Notes under the pieces: model-generated
Told to the model about the DNA's origin: nothing
Databases searched by the model: none
The model's input: the letters and a program-made list of their open reading frames with translations, nothing else
Part shown: positions 7,889-15,092 of the stretch, piece after piece
How the letters are laid out: every line of letters starts with the position of its first letter
Numbering within the stretch: position 1 is the stretch's first letter
Source of the DNA: Desulfobacterales bacterium
GTDB lineage: Bacteria; Desulfobacterota; Desulfobacteria; Desulfobacterales; UBA5852
Assembly: GCA_016735415.1 (NCBI GenBank)
Contig: JAERRP010000202.1
Span: 1 to 15,092 of the forward strand
Direction: 5' to 3'
DNA length: 15,092 nt
Position numbers and translations under genes: made by a program

Positions 7889-7921
7889 ATTACTTGCAAT
7901 TAATACATTCCTTTTAGTAAT
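7889..7921. promoter_or_regulatory. AT-rich inverted repeat in a divergent promoter region
   Basis: ATTACT (7889-7894) and AGTAAT (7916-7921) form an inverted repeat in a strikingly AT-rich island within GC-rich DNA. Each is flanked by a copy of TGCAA (7895-7899 and 7921-7925). TTGCAA (7894-7899) and AGTAAT are 16 nt apart, which could also serve as weak -35/-10 elements toward the plus-strand lipoprotein. The island lies 41 bp upstream of the RHH-protein ATG, so it may be its operator. Confidence 0.35.
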
Positions 7922-8080
7922 GCAACTCTTTTCCACTTCACCCGGCTGTCGGCGGCGATAAAAGGATAGACAAAAACGACCGTGCGCGGCTATGAATATC
8001 CGGTATGGATGTGAAGGCTCAGGGAGGGCCGAATGCGGCCTCATCAAAAACAGGACCTACCGATATCCGGAAAGGACAAG

Positions 8081-8545
8081 ATGATGGCAAGGATTGTGAA
8101 GTGGATCGGTTTAAGGCTGGCGTTTATCGTTCTGGTTTCCGCGGGCTGCACCCGGCCTTACATCGAGTATCCCGGGCCGCCGCGGCCGGAGGGGGATATT
8201 GCCGTCATCATGCCCGCCGACGGTGTCAAAATCCATGCCCTGGATTCCAGGGTGATCAACGTCAAGGCGGATTCGGCCAGGGACTGGCTTAAGTACAACC
8301 GCATCGAACTGCGAGCGGGGGAATATACCCTCACCCTGATTCCCCAGGCCATCGCCACCGCCAAGTCTTTCACCCGCCTGGCCGTCAAAGTGGAAGCCGG
8401 GCAGCGCTATCGGGTTCGCAGCCAGTTCTATCCCGAAGCCCCGAAGGTCCCGGCCCACTATAAATTCTGGGTGGAAAACGCCAGGAGCGGTGAAGTTGTT
8501 TCCGCCATCGCCGAAAGCCAAAATCCCTTCCGGCCCCGTGATTAA
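8081..8545 (+). CDS. Hypothetical lipoprotein
   Basis: 154 residues. The signal peptide (about 1-22, with core GLRLAFIVLV) ends SAGC, so Cys23 is the probable lipidated residue. It is followed by TRPYIEYPGPPRPEGD, a Pro-rich linker. The body looks like a small beta-sandwich: VKIHALDSRVINV, IELRAGEYTLTLIP, and VKVEAGQRYRVRSQFYP. The 'L-x-x-G-x-Y-x-L' pattern recalls PEGA-type or carbohydrate-binding-like folds, but this is only resemblance. The ATG at 8081 has AAAGGAC 3-4 nt upstream; the frame is open further upstream but without signal-peptide character. It is convergent with the pqi operon. No function can be assigned. Confidence 0.75.
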   Translation: MMARIVKWIGLRLAFIVLVSAGCTRPYIEYPGPPRPEGDIAVIMPADGVKIHALDSRVINVKADSARDWLKYNRIELRAGEYTLTLIPQAIATAKSFTRLAVKVEAGQRYRVRSQFYPEAPKVPAHYKFWVENARSGEVVSAIAESQNPFRPRD

Positions 8546-8554
8546 GTCTCGGGA

Positions 8555-8579
8555 CCGCCCAGCGGATCCCCCCGGGCGG
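8555..8579. terminator. GC-rich hairpin between convergent genes
   Basis: CCGCCC (8555-8560) pairs with GGGCGG (8574-8579) across a 13-nt loop, just after the lipoprotein stop and before the convergent pqiC end. It has no T-run on either strand, so it is a terminator candidate only. A second inverted repeat, GGCCAT (8592-8597) and ATGGCC (8620-8625), lies in the same 114-bp gap. Confidence 0.3.
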
Positions 8580-8659
8580 GCACATCCTTACGGCCATGAC
8601 AACGACCCGCCTGATCGTGATGGCCAACGCAGGCCCGTTGCCCGGCCCGTGGCGTCGAA

Positions 8660-9283
8660 TCAGGGGGCGGCGGTCATTTGTTTTTTCAATTCTTTGGCGA
8701 TCTCCCGGCTGATGGTTGCCGCCGCCGCGCTCTGGGCGGCCACCAGCGGTTCATACCCTTCGGTGGCAATCGTCTCCTGGACAATCGTCTGGCGTATGAC
8801 CAGCGGTTGATCGGAACCCTTTTTCAAAATCATCCAGGTGGCGTTCAGGCTGGCAAATTCACCCAGACGTCCGTCGAATCGGCGGACGTCCATGACCACG
8901 CGGTAATCCGGATTGAAATGGCGTTCCCAGGGCAGGGCCATGACCCGGTTGCTGTTAAGCAGCAGCGACAGATTCTCGGTCAGGACCCGCACAAAATTAT
9001 GTTCCAGGGATCCACCCCAGCGATGGAACTCATTGATTTCGATCCGGTTGCGCCCGCTGCGGGTCACGATCCGCTGACGATCGAGTTCGTCCGGAAAAGT
9101 GACCGGCCCGATCCCGATGTTGACGTCATCGCCCGCGACGGTCTGCCCGGCACCCGGCGAAGCCGTCTCGATCGGGCTCAATGTATAATAAGTTGTCAGC
9201 GGGGTCTGGCCGAAGCATCCGTGCAAAACCAGGCCGCAGCCAACCGCCGCGATAAGAAAAGATACAGTTACAGCTCGTCTCAT
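8660..9283 (-). CDS. pqiC: PqiC-type MCE transport auxiliary lipoprotein
   Basis: 207 residues. The signal peptide ends LVLHGC, giving Cys23 as the lipidation site. The mature part begins with TTYYTLSPIE, typical of the ABC-type transport auxiliary lipoprotein family (PqiC/YmbA). It continues with IGIGPVTFPDELDRQRIVTR and NEFHRWGGSLEHNFVRVLTENL, both hallmark segments. In E. coli, PqiC is an outer-membrane lipoprotein that works with PqiB in lipid movement between the membranes. Its start overlaps the pqiB stop by four bases (ATGA), indicating tight translational coupling. Last gene of the operon. Confidence 0.93.
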   Translation of the reverse strand: MRRAVTVSFLIAAVGCGLVLHGCFGQTPLTTYYTLSPIETASPGAGQTVAGDDVNIGIGPVTFPDELDRQRIVTRSGRNRIEINEFHRWGGSLEHNFVRVLTENLSLLLNSNRVMALPWERHFNPDYRVVMDVRRFDGRLGEFASLNATWMILKKGSDQPLVIRQTIVQETIATEGYEPLVAAQSAAAATISREIAKELKKQMTAAP

Positions 9284-10941
9284 TGGGGGTCACTTCCTTT
9301 CCCTCGAATCAGGGCTTCGGGATGCCGGTCCAGAAAGTCAGCCAGTTCGCGCAGGGCCCGCCCGGCGCCGGCAAGTTCCTTCAAGCTCTGGCGCAAATCA
9401 TGCTGCAGGGGGGCGTCCGCGCTGACCATGCCATTCACCTCGGCCAGGGTGCGTTCGAGCTGATCGAGCGCCGCATTGATCCGGGGCAGCGTTTCGGTGT
9501 TGGCACTGGTGCTCAATTTCCTGACGTCCGCCAATATCTGTTCCAGTGAATCGAGGCTTTCCTGGAGCTTGGGCGAATTCACGATCCGATCCACACCCTC
9601 GATTGTCTGCTGCAGATCACGACCGATCACCTCCAGCGGCACCTGATCGAGACGCTTCATGAAACGGTTCAGGCTGGCGGTAATAGCCTCGAAGGTAGCC
9701 GGGACAGTGGGGAACACAGGCATGCCATCGGCAGTTCCTATGGTCGCCGGTTCAGCATCCGGGTAGAAATCCATGTCGATGTAAAGTTTGCCGGTCAGCA
9801 GGCTGCCGGTATTAAGCTGGGCCCGCAACCCCTTGGCGATCAACACCTGAATAATCCCGTCGTTTTTCATTTCATCCCGGGTTACGAACCCGATCCTCTC
9901 GGGTTCGATTTCGACAACCACGGGAATCTTGAAGTCGATCTTTTTAGGGTCGAACTGCAGATCGATGTCGATGACCTCACCGAGCTTGATGCCCTTGAAT
10001 TCAACCGGCGCGCCTACCTCCAGACCGCGCACGGAGTCACTGAAGAACAGCACATTACGGACTTTGGCCGTATACTGCTTCTGGGCGGCGGTTACAAAAT
10101 CATCGAAGAGCACAAAGTGGGCTTTTTCGGGTGCCACCGGACCTGGTTCTTCGTATCCCGGAACACCGAAAGCGATACCCCCGATCATCATGGAAACAAT
10201 CGATTCCGTATCCACCCGGATGCCCTGGGCGCTGAGATCCACGTCGATACCACTGGCCTCCCAGAAGCGCGTGTTGGTATGCACGTATTGGTGGTAAGGG
10301 GTGCTGATGAAAATTCTGATGGTCACGCTTTTGCCGGAAGGATCGAGCGTATAGCCCACCACGCGGCCGGCCTGGATCTGCCGATAATAAACCGGCGTGC
10401 CATAGTTGAGCGAACCAAGGCGGGCCGCGGTCAGGCTGAAATGATAACCATCCTGGTCCGCCGTCACCACCGGCGGTACCTCCAACCCTTTGAATTCCCG
10501 TGCCGGCTTGCCTTCGGTGCCCGGTTCCATGGCGATGTAGGCCCCGGAAAAGAGGGTGCCCAGCCCCGACACCTGGCCGGCCCCCGCCCGCGCCCGCACC
10601 ACCCAGAAGCGGGTTTTTTCCGTCAGATAAGGAACAGTGCCCTTGTTCATCTGCACGGTCAGCAGGACGTGCGAGAGATCCTCGGCCAGGTCGATGACTT
10701 CGACCGACCCGACATCGACGTCCTTGAATTTAATTTTGGTCTTGCCGGCTTCCAGGCCGTCCGCCGTTTCAAAGGCAATCGTGATGGTGGGTCCCTTTTC
10801 GGTGACGGCCTTGAACACCAGCCAGGCCCCGATCAGGACGGCCACCAGGGGCACGATCCAGACAATAGAAATCGAACGCTTGTGCTGGATGACGGCTTCG
10901 GCCGCCGGCGGGGACGATTCGTCACGTGGGGTCGGCGTCAT
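9280..10941 (-). CDS. pqiB: PqiB, MCE-domain lipid transport protein
   Basis: 553 residues, close to the 546 of E. coli PqiB. After a cytosolic tail (1-24) comes a TM anchor (about 25-46, SIVWIVPLVAVLIGAWLV). Three MCE domains follow in the periplasm: about 48-150 (ITIAFETADGLEAGKTKIKF), 160-280 (SLTAARLGSLNYGTPVYYR) and 295-400 (VLFFSDSVRGLEVGAPVEFK). The C-terminal region (about 430-553) is helical and coiled coil. In E. coli, PqiB forms stacked hexameric rings ending in a needle-like tube that spans the periplasm and conducts lipids. The ATG at 10941 is preferred: GGAGA lies 6 nt upstream and the N-terminus fits the family. ATGs at 10947 and 10959 are in frame. The start overlaps the preceding pqiA gene by 20 bp. 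Confidence 0.95.
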   Translation of the reverse strand: MTPTPRDESSPPAAEAVIQHKRSISIVWIVPLVAVLIGAWLVFKAVTEKGPTITIAFETADGLEAGKTKIKFKDVDVGSVEVIDLAEDLSHVLLTVQMNKGTVPYLTEKTRFWVVRARAGAGQVSGLGTLFSGAYIAMEPGTEGKPAREFKGLEVPPVVTADQDGYHFSLTAARLGSLNYGTPVYYRQIQAGRVVGYTLDPSGKSVTIRIFISTPYHQYVHTNTRFWEASGIDVDLSAQGIRVDTESIVSMMIGGIAFGVPGYEEPGPVAPEKAHFVLFDDFVTAAQKQYTAKVRNVLFFSDSVRGLEVGAPVEFKGIKLGEVIDIDLQFDPKKIDFKIPVVVEIEPERIGFVTRDEMKNDGIIQVLIAKGLRAQLNTGSLLTGKLYIDMDFYPDAEPATIGTADGMPVFPTVPATFEAITASLNRFMKRLDQVPLEVIGRDLQQTIEGVDRIVNSPKLQESLDSLEQILADVRKLSTSANTETLPRINAALDQLERTLAEVNGMVSADAPLQHDLRQSLKELAGAGRALRELADFLDRHPEALIRGKGSDPQ

Positions 10942-11581
10942 CGGCATTCTCCATTTCATCCCAAATCAGTCGTGGATCAAAGGACATGGCGGCAAACATG
11001 GTCGATACCACCACGGCACAGAAAAAAATAGCCCCCACTCCGGCTTCGATGGAAGCCAGGGCCCCTAACTTGACCAGGGCCACCAGAATGGTCACCACGT
11101 AGACATCCACCATGGACCAGCGCCCCACGGCTTCAGTGATCCGGTAGAGGCGGGTGCGGTCCAGCGGCCGCCAGCGGGAGTGGCGCTGGACCGATATTAA
11201 AAGAAAGCAGAGAATGATCAGTTTCAGAACGGGCACAAAAACGCTGGCCGTGAATATCACCAGGGCAATCGGCCACATGCCGGTATTGATGAAATAGATC
11301 ACCCCGCTCATGATGGTGTCGCTCTGCACCTTCCCCAGGGAAGTAACGTAGGTAATCGGCAGGACGTTGGCGGGAATGTAAAAAACCATGGCCGCCAGGG
11401 CCAGGGCCCAGGTACGGGCGATGCTGTTGGGTTTGCGCGCGTGCAGGACGGCACCGCAACGGGGGCAGACCAGATGCCCCCTGCCGCCGGCAGGCTCCCC
11501 CCGGCATACAAGATGGCAGCTGTGGCAGCTGATCAGTCCTGCCGCCCGGGCGGTTGCGGGGCGTTTAAGCAGGGTCGGCAT
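10922..11581 (-). CDS. pqiA: PqiA family membrane protein, second half-size copy
   Basis: 219 residues, equal to one repeat of the two-repeat E. coli PqiA (417 residues). An N-terminal zinc-ribbon-like module carries CX2C at Cys19/Cys22 and Cys39/Cys42. About four TM helices follow, with the family sequences IARTWALALAAMVFYIPANV, SDTIMSGVIYFINTGMWPIA and VGRWSMVDVYVVTILVALVK. It ends on a cytosolic tail with SFDPRLIWDEME. PqiA is the inner membrane partner of the PqiB MCE protein. The ATG at 11581 overlaps the stop of the first pqiA gene by 17 bp, and its own stop lies inside the pqiB start region. Confidence 0.92.
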   Translation of the reverse strand: MPTLLKRPATARAAGLISCHSCHLVCRGEPAGGRGHLVCPRCGAVLHARKPNSIARTWALALAAMVFYIPANVLPITYVTSLGKVQSDTIMSGVIYFINTGMWPIALVIFTASVFVPVLKLIILCFLLISVQRHSRWRPLDRTRLYRITEAVGRWSMVDVYVVTILVALVKLGALASIEAGVGAIFFCAVVVSTMFAAMSFDPRLIWDEMENADDADPT

Positions 11582-12179
11582 TCAGTCGCTCCCAGATCAG
11601 ATGCGCGTCGAAGCTCGCGGTCATGGCGGCCAGTATGAAAATCAGGGCCAGAAAAGCGAACAGGGCCGTCCCGGGCACAATCGTGGCCATCTTGGCCAGT
11701 TTGACCACCGACACCAGAATCCCCAGCATGAATACTTCCGTCATGCCCCAGGGTTTAAGGAACATCAGAAAGCGCATCGTCTGGGGCAGCTTCCAGGGGA
11801 TGCGGTTGTGCCGCAGGGGGATAAGGATATAGAGCATCCCCAGCAACTCCGTCAACGGTGCCAGCACGCATGTCAGCAGCACCAGACTGGCCAGTTCCCA
11901 CATGCCCTGGTGGTAAAGTTCGATGACGCCGGTGGTCAGCGTCGTTTCCCGGATCTGCGTATCCAGCTTAAATCCCAGAAAAGGGTAGGTATTGGCGATC
12001 ACAAAAAGGATCAGTCCGGCCACGGCGAAGGCCATCGATCGTTCCAGGCTGTTGACCTTGGGGCGGTAGAGCACGGCGCCACAGCGCGAACAGCATGCGG
12101 TCGTACCCGCCGGCAGCGGGTCGATGCGGTGCAGCAGATCGCATTCATGGCAGGCCATTTGGATCGACTTGTTTGTCAT
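11565..12179 (-). CDS. pqiA: PqiA family membrane protein, first half-size copy
   Basis: 204 residues, the other half of a PqiA. CX2C pairs at Cys10/Cys13 and Cys30/Cys33 form a zinc-ribbon-like module. Four TM helices follow, with FAVAGLILFVIANTYPFLGF, TTGVIELYHQGMWELASLVL and KPWGMTEVFMLGILVSVVKL. The C-terminus (ASFDAHLIWERL) resembles that of the second copy, so the two are ancient duplicates kept as separate genes. The ATG at 12179 gives the usual short tail before the first CX2C. Its ribosome site is weak; an in-frame ATG at 12158 is possible and a TTG at 12233 unlikely. First gene of the pqiA-pqiA-pqiB-pqiC operon. Confidence 0.9.
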   Translation of the reverse strand: MTNKSIQMACHECDLLHRIDPLPAGTTACCSRCGAVLYRPKVNSLERSMAFAVAGLILFVIANTYPFLGFKLDTQIRETTLTTGVIELYHQGMWELASLVLLTCVLAPLTELLGMLYILIPLRHNRIPWKLPQTMRFLMFLKPWGMTEVFMLGILVSVVKLAKMATIVPGTALFAFLALIFILAAMTASFDAHLIWERLNADPA

Positions 12180-12262
12180 ATCGAACCCATCGTGCGGCGG
12201 CAGGGATGACGCGCCGGTGAATCGCAGCCACAATCAGAAGAAATTTTAAATCCGGGCACGCT

Positions 12263-12308
12263 CTCTGTTTAGCGGTTCCGGCCCGATAACGCAAGCGCGG
12301 GAACAGAG
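12263..12308 (-). terminator. Inverted repeat, possible terminator upstream of the pqi operon
   Basis: CTCTGTT (12263-12269) pairs with AACAGAG (12302-12308), and CCCG/CGGG can pair inside. It lies between the stop of the symporter-SBP gene and the first pqiA. On the minus strand only a loose AT-rich stretch follows (12240-12252), so it is a weak terminator candidate that would separate the two transcription units. Confidence 0.3.
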
Positions 12309-12318
12309 GCCGCCGGTG

Positions 12319-14502
12319 CTAATTCACCCAGTGCAGCACATCGCGGATGACCGACCAGCGCGGTTCTTTCTTCTCGGCGTCCAGACCCAGAATCCAATGG
12401 TCATAAAAGATATCGTAGTCCAGGTGGGCCTTTTGCTTCAACAGGATCCACTGGCTCAGGAAATCGACCATTTCGTCATCTTCCCCGGCCACGGGATAGG
12501 CCAGGGGAATCTTGATGATGTCCGGTTTGGGCACCATCACCTGGAATTGCGGGTAGATCAGGGTCCAGGCCGAACCGGCCTCCGCGTCCATCAGGATGGC
12601 ATCCAGATCGAACCTCAAGTTGCTGAAGAAGTCCCGGGGCGAATCGATAAGCACCACCTTGGCATTGGGCAGATAGAGCTTGAGACGGTGGGAAAAAAAA
12701 CTGAGCGAACGCGGAATCCCGATGGTGAGCTTTTCGATCGCACGGATGGTTTCAGGACTGACAAACGCGTCGCGGAGGTGGTCGCGCACGACAAACGCCA
12801 TGGTCGTTTCCATATAGGGGTGGCTGAAATGCATCTTGCGCAGACGCTCGGTCGTCATGTGGATGCCGGACATGATGACGTCATAGTTGTTCTGGGCCAG
12901 CTGATCGTTCATATGCCTGAATTCGAACGGATAGAATACCACTTTGCAGCCGAGCTCTTCCGCCAGCAGGAGGGCCATGTCCACATCAAAGCCCACCAGT
13001 TGATCGTTGATGTTGAAGTAGGAATAAGGCAGGTTGTCCGGATGGTAACCCACACGCAGCACGCCTGTTCGGCGGATCCGATCCAGAATGGGCTCCGCCG
13101 GATCGATCACCGCTGGTACGGACGGCAACTCACGGTACACCTCCTTGGGGGCGTCGTGAACCAGAAGCTGCATGTTGGCGATCAGCTTGTCTTTTTCGTA
13201 CACAGTGGATACCGCGAAACTGAGATAGGCCCGGGTGGCACCGATGACACCGAAGGTCATCACCAGACTCAAGCCGATGTAGGTCAGCAGCTTTTTCTTG
13301 TTGATGGTCATCACCCCCGTCAGCGAGGCGGTTGCCAGCATGGTAAAGACGATCAGGTTCATGGCCGCCAGGAGGGTGGCGAAACGACCGTTCAGGATGC
13401 CGGTGACCACGTAGAGCTGGTACATGTCCTGCGGCAGGCGCATGAGGTCCAGCATGAAGGGCAGGGCCACGTCCACACCACCGAAAAAACTCAAGAAGCC
13501 GGAAAAGATGAACATGGGATACTGGTTCAGGGACAGGGCGCCGCCGCTGAACCAGACGGCAAACAGGACGAACAGCAGCATGATCAGTTTGCCCATGTTC
13601 GGGAAATTGAACGACACCGGAACGAGCACGTCGATATAGGTGCCGGTCTTATCCCGCTCCAGGTCGTACTTCTGAAACACGGATTTACAGTTCTCCTCCA
13701 GCACCGTGAGTACGACAAAAAGATTGCCGGTGGTGAAGGCGGTTACCAGGGCGTCCCGTGACAACCCCACCACGTCTTTGTACTTGAAGGGCGTGAGCGG
13801 GGCCAGCATCATGGGCAGGATCCAGAAAGTCAGCAGCAATACCGCCGCGTTAAAACTGATGATGTAGACCTGCAACCGGCCGAACTCCTCAATCGACATG
13901 GTGCCCGCGGCCGCGGCCGCGATGGCAAAAACGCCGAAGGGCGTGAGCTTGACGATCATACCCGTCACGCGGACCAGGCTCTGGGAGATAGTGGACAGTC
14001 CGTTTAAGAGGATGCTCTTCTCCTTGACGCCGATCAGCGACACGCCGATCAGGATACTGAAAAGCACCACGGCCGGGACCACGTTGTTGGCCAGTGAGGC
14101 AAACGGGTTGGAAGGAATGTACAACGACAGGAAATCGATCTGGGGCGGAATGTCAACCAGGGAGGAGCTGTAGAAAGACGCCGAGATCGACTCCGGAAAA
14201 GACAGGGGCATCAATAGAATGAAGGCAAAGGAGATGGCCCAGAACACCAGCATCAGGGCCCCGGCCCGTTTCGCGATCAGGCGCGCCTGTTCGTAGGTCA
14301 ACCCCCCCAGGCCATGGATGAGGGAAATGAAGATATAGGGTAGAATGGTGATCTGCAGCAGCTTGATAAAACCATCGCCGAAAATCTTAAGGAAAGCACA
14401 GTACTCCCCAAAAAAGATGCCGCACAGAATCCCGGCCGCCATGCCGATCAGAATCCAGCTGGACAAGCTCAATTTAATGCTTCGTCGGGTATCGGCCGCC
14501 AT
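12319..14502 (-). CDS. Dicarboxylate/amino acid symporter-like membrane domain fused to periplasmic binding domain
   Basis: 727 residues in two parts. Residues about 10-400 are an SDF-type (DAACS, GltP/DctA-like) membrane domain: LLQITILPYIFISLIHGLGG (49-68), VVPAVVLFSILIGVSLIG, VKLTPFGVFAIAAAAAGTM (184-202), VTAFTTGNLFVVLTVLEENC. An extra hydrophobic helix (about 405-430) follows, then a family 3 solute-binding domain (about 473-700): VLRVGYHPDNLPYSYFN, LVGFDVDMALLLAEELGCKV, DVIMSGIHMTTERLRKMHFS. The core ends in the cytosol in this family, so the extra helix would place the binding domain in the periplasm. Motifs that bind substrate and sodium in typical members are altered: NMDGT reads NMGKL, and the TM8 DxxRTxxN motif is not seen. 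Substrate unknown; transport or sensing are both possible. The ATG at 14502 has GGAG about 9 nt upstream. Confidence 0.9.
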   Translation of the reverse strand: MAADTRRSIKLSLSSWILIGMAAGILCGIFFGEYCAFLKIFGDGFIKLLQITILPYIFISLIHGLGGLTYEQARLIAKRAGALMLVFWAISFAFILLMPLSFPESISASFYSSSLVDIPPQIDFLSLYIPSNPFASLANNVVPAVVLFSILIGVSLIGVKEKSILLNGLSTISQSLVRVTGMIVKLTPFGVFAIAAAAAGTMSIEEFGRLQVYIISFNAAVLLLTFWILPMMLAPLTPFKYKDVVGLSRDALVTAFTTGNLFVVLTVLEENCKSVFQKYDLERDKTGTYIDVLVPVSFNFPNMGKLIMLLFVLFAVWFSGGALSLNQYPMFIFSGFLSFFGGVDVALPFMLDLMRLPQDMYQLYVVTGILNGRFATLLAAMNLIVFTMLATASLTGVMTINKKKLLTYIGLSLVMTFGVIGATRAYLSFAVSTVYEKDKLIANMQLLVHDAPKEVYRELPSVPAVIDPAEPILDRIRRTGVLRVGYHPDNLPYSYFNINDQLVGFDVDMALLLAEELGCKVVFYPFEFRHMNDQLAQNNYDVIMSGIHMTTERLRKMHFSHPYMETTMAFVVRDHLRDAFVSPETIRAIEKLTIGIPRSLSFFSHRLKLYLPNAKVVLIDSPRDFFSNLRFDLDAILMDAEAGSAWTLIYPQFQVMVPKPDIIKIPLAYPVAGEDDEMVDFLSQWILLKQKAHLDYDIFYDHWILGLDAEKKEPRWSVIRDVLHWVN

Positions 14503-14533
14503 GCGCTATTCTCCGTATGAAGTATAATCCTAA

Positions 14534-14563
14534 GGGTTCTTCCGCCGAGTGCTCGCGGAACCC
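14534..14563 (-). terminator. Hairpin between the SSS symporter and the symporter-SBP gene
   Basis: GGGTT (14534-14538) pairs with AACCC (14559-14563) and CCGC (14542-14545) with GCGG (14555-14558), with a CTT bulge. On the minus strand it follows the SSS stop by 8 nt and is followed by a T/A-rich stretch, so it could end that transcript. Confidence 0.4.
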
Positions 14564-14570
14564 CCGGCGG

Positions 14571-15092
14571 TCACTGTGAGAGAATCACCAGAATCCCCAG
14601 CAGAAGACCGAAATAAAAGATAAGACCCCCATAAGCGGGTATCCAGGATCTTTCGTTGGCCCTTATCGCGGCCGGACCGTGCAGCGTGTATTGCGCGATC
14701 ACCGCAGCGGGCGGTGGGGCGCTGAAAAAACCCAGGATGCCGGCCAGCCCGGCGGTCATCAGAAAGCCGAAGGCATTCCACCACATCCAGTGGATAGAGG
14801 GGCAGCACCGCCACAGGAACATATTGAACCCCACCCCGGCCACGAGACCCACCAGAATATCGCCCGCGTTCACGCGGCGCGACAGGACGCCGACGATAAA
14901 CGTGGCCAGGATCGGACCGGAAAAGGCGGAGCCGATCTTGTTGATGGACTCGATCACGGTGTCCGAGATATCGCCCACCAGAAAGGCAAATCCGGTGATC
15001 AGGAGGCCCCAGGCGACGGTGGTCAGCTTGCTGTAGCGCAGAAGATGGCGGGTGTTCTTGCAACTCGGTTCTACAAAGTCCCTCATAGTGAC
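14571..15092 (-). CDS. Sodium:solute symporter (SSS/SLC5 family), C-terminal part, cut by window edge
   Basis: The frame is open to the window end; 173 C-terminal residues are visible. The segment HLLRYSKLTTVAWGLLITG followed by ISDTVIESINKIGSAFSGPI and ATFIVGVLSRRVNAGDILVG is characteristic of the SSS family around its later TM helices. Further TM segments lie at the C-terminus (FYFGLLLGILVIL). The family imports sugars, amino acids, carboxylates or vitamins with Na+; the substrate cannot be told from this end. The ATG at 15086 is internal, since family members continue upstream of it. It runs in the same direction as the symporter-SBP gene, 68 bp before it. Confidence 0.9.
   Translation of the reverse strand, partial: VTMRDFVEPSCKNTRHLLRYSKLTTVAWGLLITGFAFLVGDISDTVIESINKIGSAFSGPILATFIVGVLSRRVNAGDILVGLVAGVGFNMFLWRCCPSIHWMWWNAFGFLMTAGLAGILGFFSAPPPAAVIAQYTLHGPAAIRANERSWIPAYGGLIFYFGLLLGILVILSQ

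Noticed and set aside
8660..8662. TGA stop codons of pqiC and other genes as further selenocysteine sites
   Set aside because: Sequence after these TGAs shows no family-like continuation, and the proteins already have full length.
12316..13761. 481-codon plus-strand open frame
   Set aside because: Antisense to the symporter-SBP fusion, which has clear domains. The shadow shows only His/Gln/Asp-rich sequence.

Overview
The window looks like chromosomal DNA of a Gram-negative, GC-rich (roughly 60%), probably anaerobic bacterium. The gene set suggests a Desulfobacterota (deltaproteobacterial) sulfate reducer of the Desulfosarcina/Desulfococcus type. That placement is inference: it rests on protein style (DUF4124-protease, PlsB-like acyltransferase, symporter-SBP fusion, SSS symporter) and on an apparent selenoprotein. 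There is no rRNA, tRNA, CRISPR array or insertion sequence. The window starts inside pyrG and ends inside a sodium:solute symporter.

The most interesting object is at 1831-2472. A secreted DUF3179-family protein is interrupted by one in-frame TGA (2212-2214), exactly where the family carries the first Cys of its conserved 'CPL' motif. Family-like sequence continues without interruption for 85 codons after the TGA. A hairpin with the geometry of a bacterial SECIS follows 15 nt after it. The best reading is a 213-aa selenoprotein with Sec128 and no cysteine at all. An ordinary gene caller would cut it at 2214 or call it a pseudogene.

Layout: 1-1650 (+) is CTP synthase. 1831-2472 (+) is the putative selenoprotein. 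6306 down to 2556 (-) is a run of five closely spaced envelope genes: a hypothetical, a lipoprotein, a PlsB-like acyltransferase, a DUF4124/retropepsin-like protease and a DUF2784 membrane protein. 6571-6819 (+) is a tiny EF-hand lipoprotein, divergent from that run. 7220-6832 (-) is the wreck of a radical SAM/SPASM gene. 7848-7252 (-) encodes a protein with two ribbon-helix-helix-like segments. 8081-8545 (+) is a lipoprotein. 12179 down to 8660 (-) is a tightly overlapping pqiA-pqiA-pqiB-pqiC operon (MCE-type lipid transport between inner and outer membrane), in which PqiA is split into two genes. 14502-12319 (-) is a dicarboxylate/amino acid symporter-type membrane domain fused to a C-terminal periplasmic binding domain. 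15092-14571 (-) is the C-terminal end of an SSS-family symporter.

Most of the window concerns the cell envelope: lipid acylation and transport, lipoproteins, a periplasmic protease and solute uptake. Apart from the selenoprotein, the points worth follow-up are the symporter-SBP fusion with altered transport motifs, the double-RHH protein with an inverted repeat upstream, and the decayed radical SAM gene.
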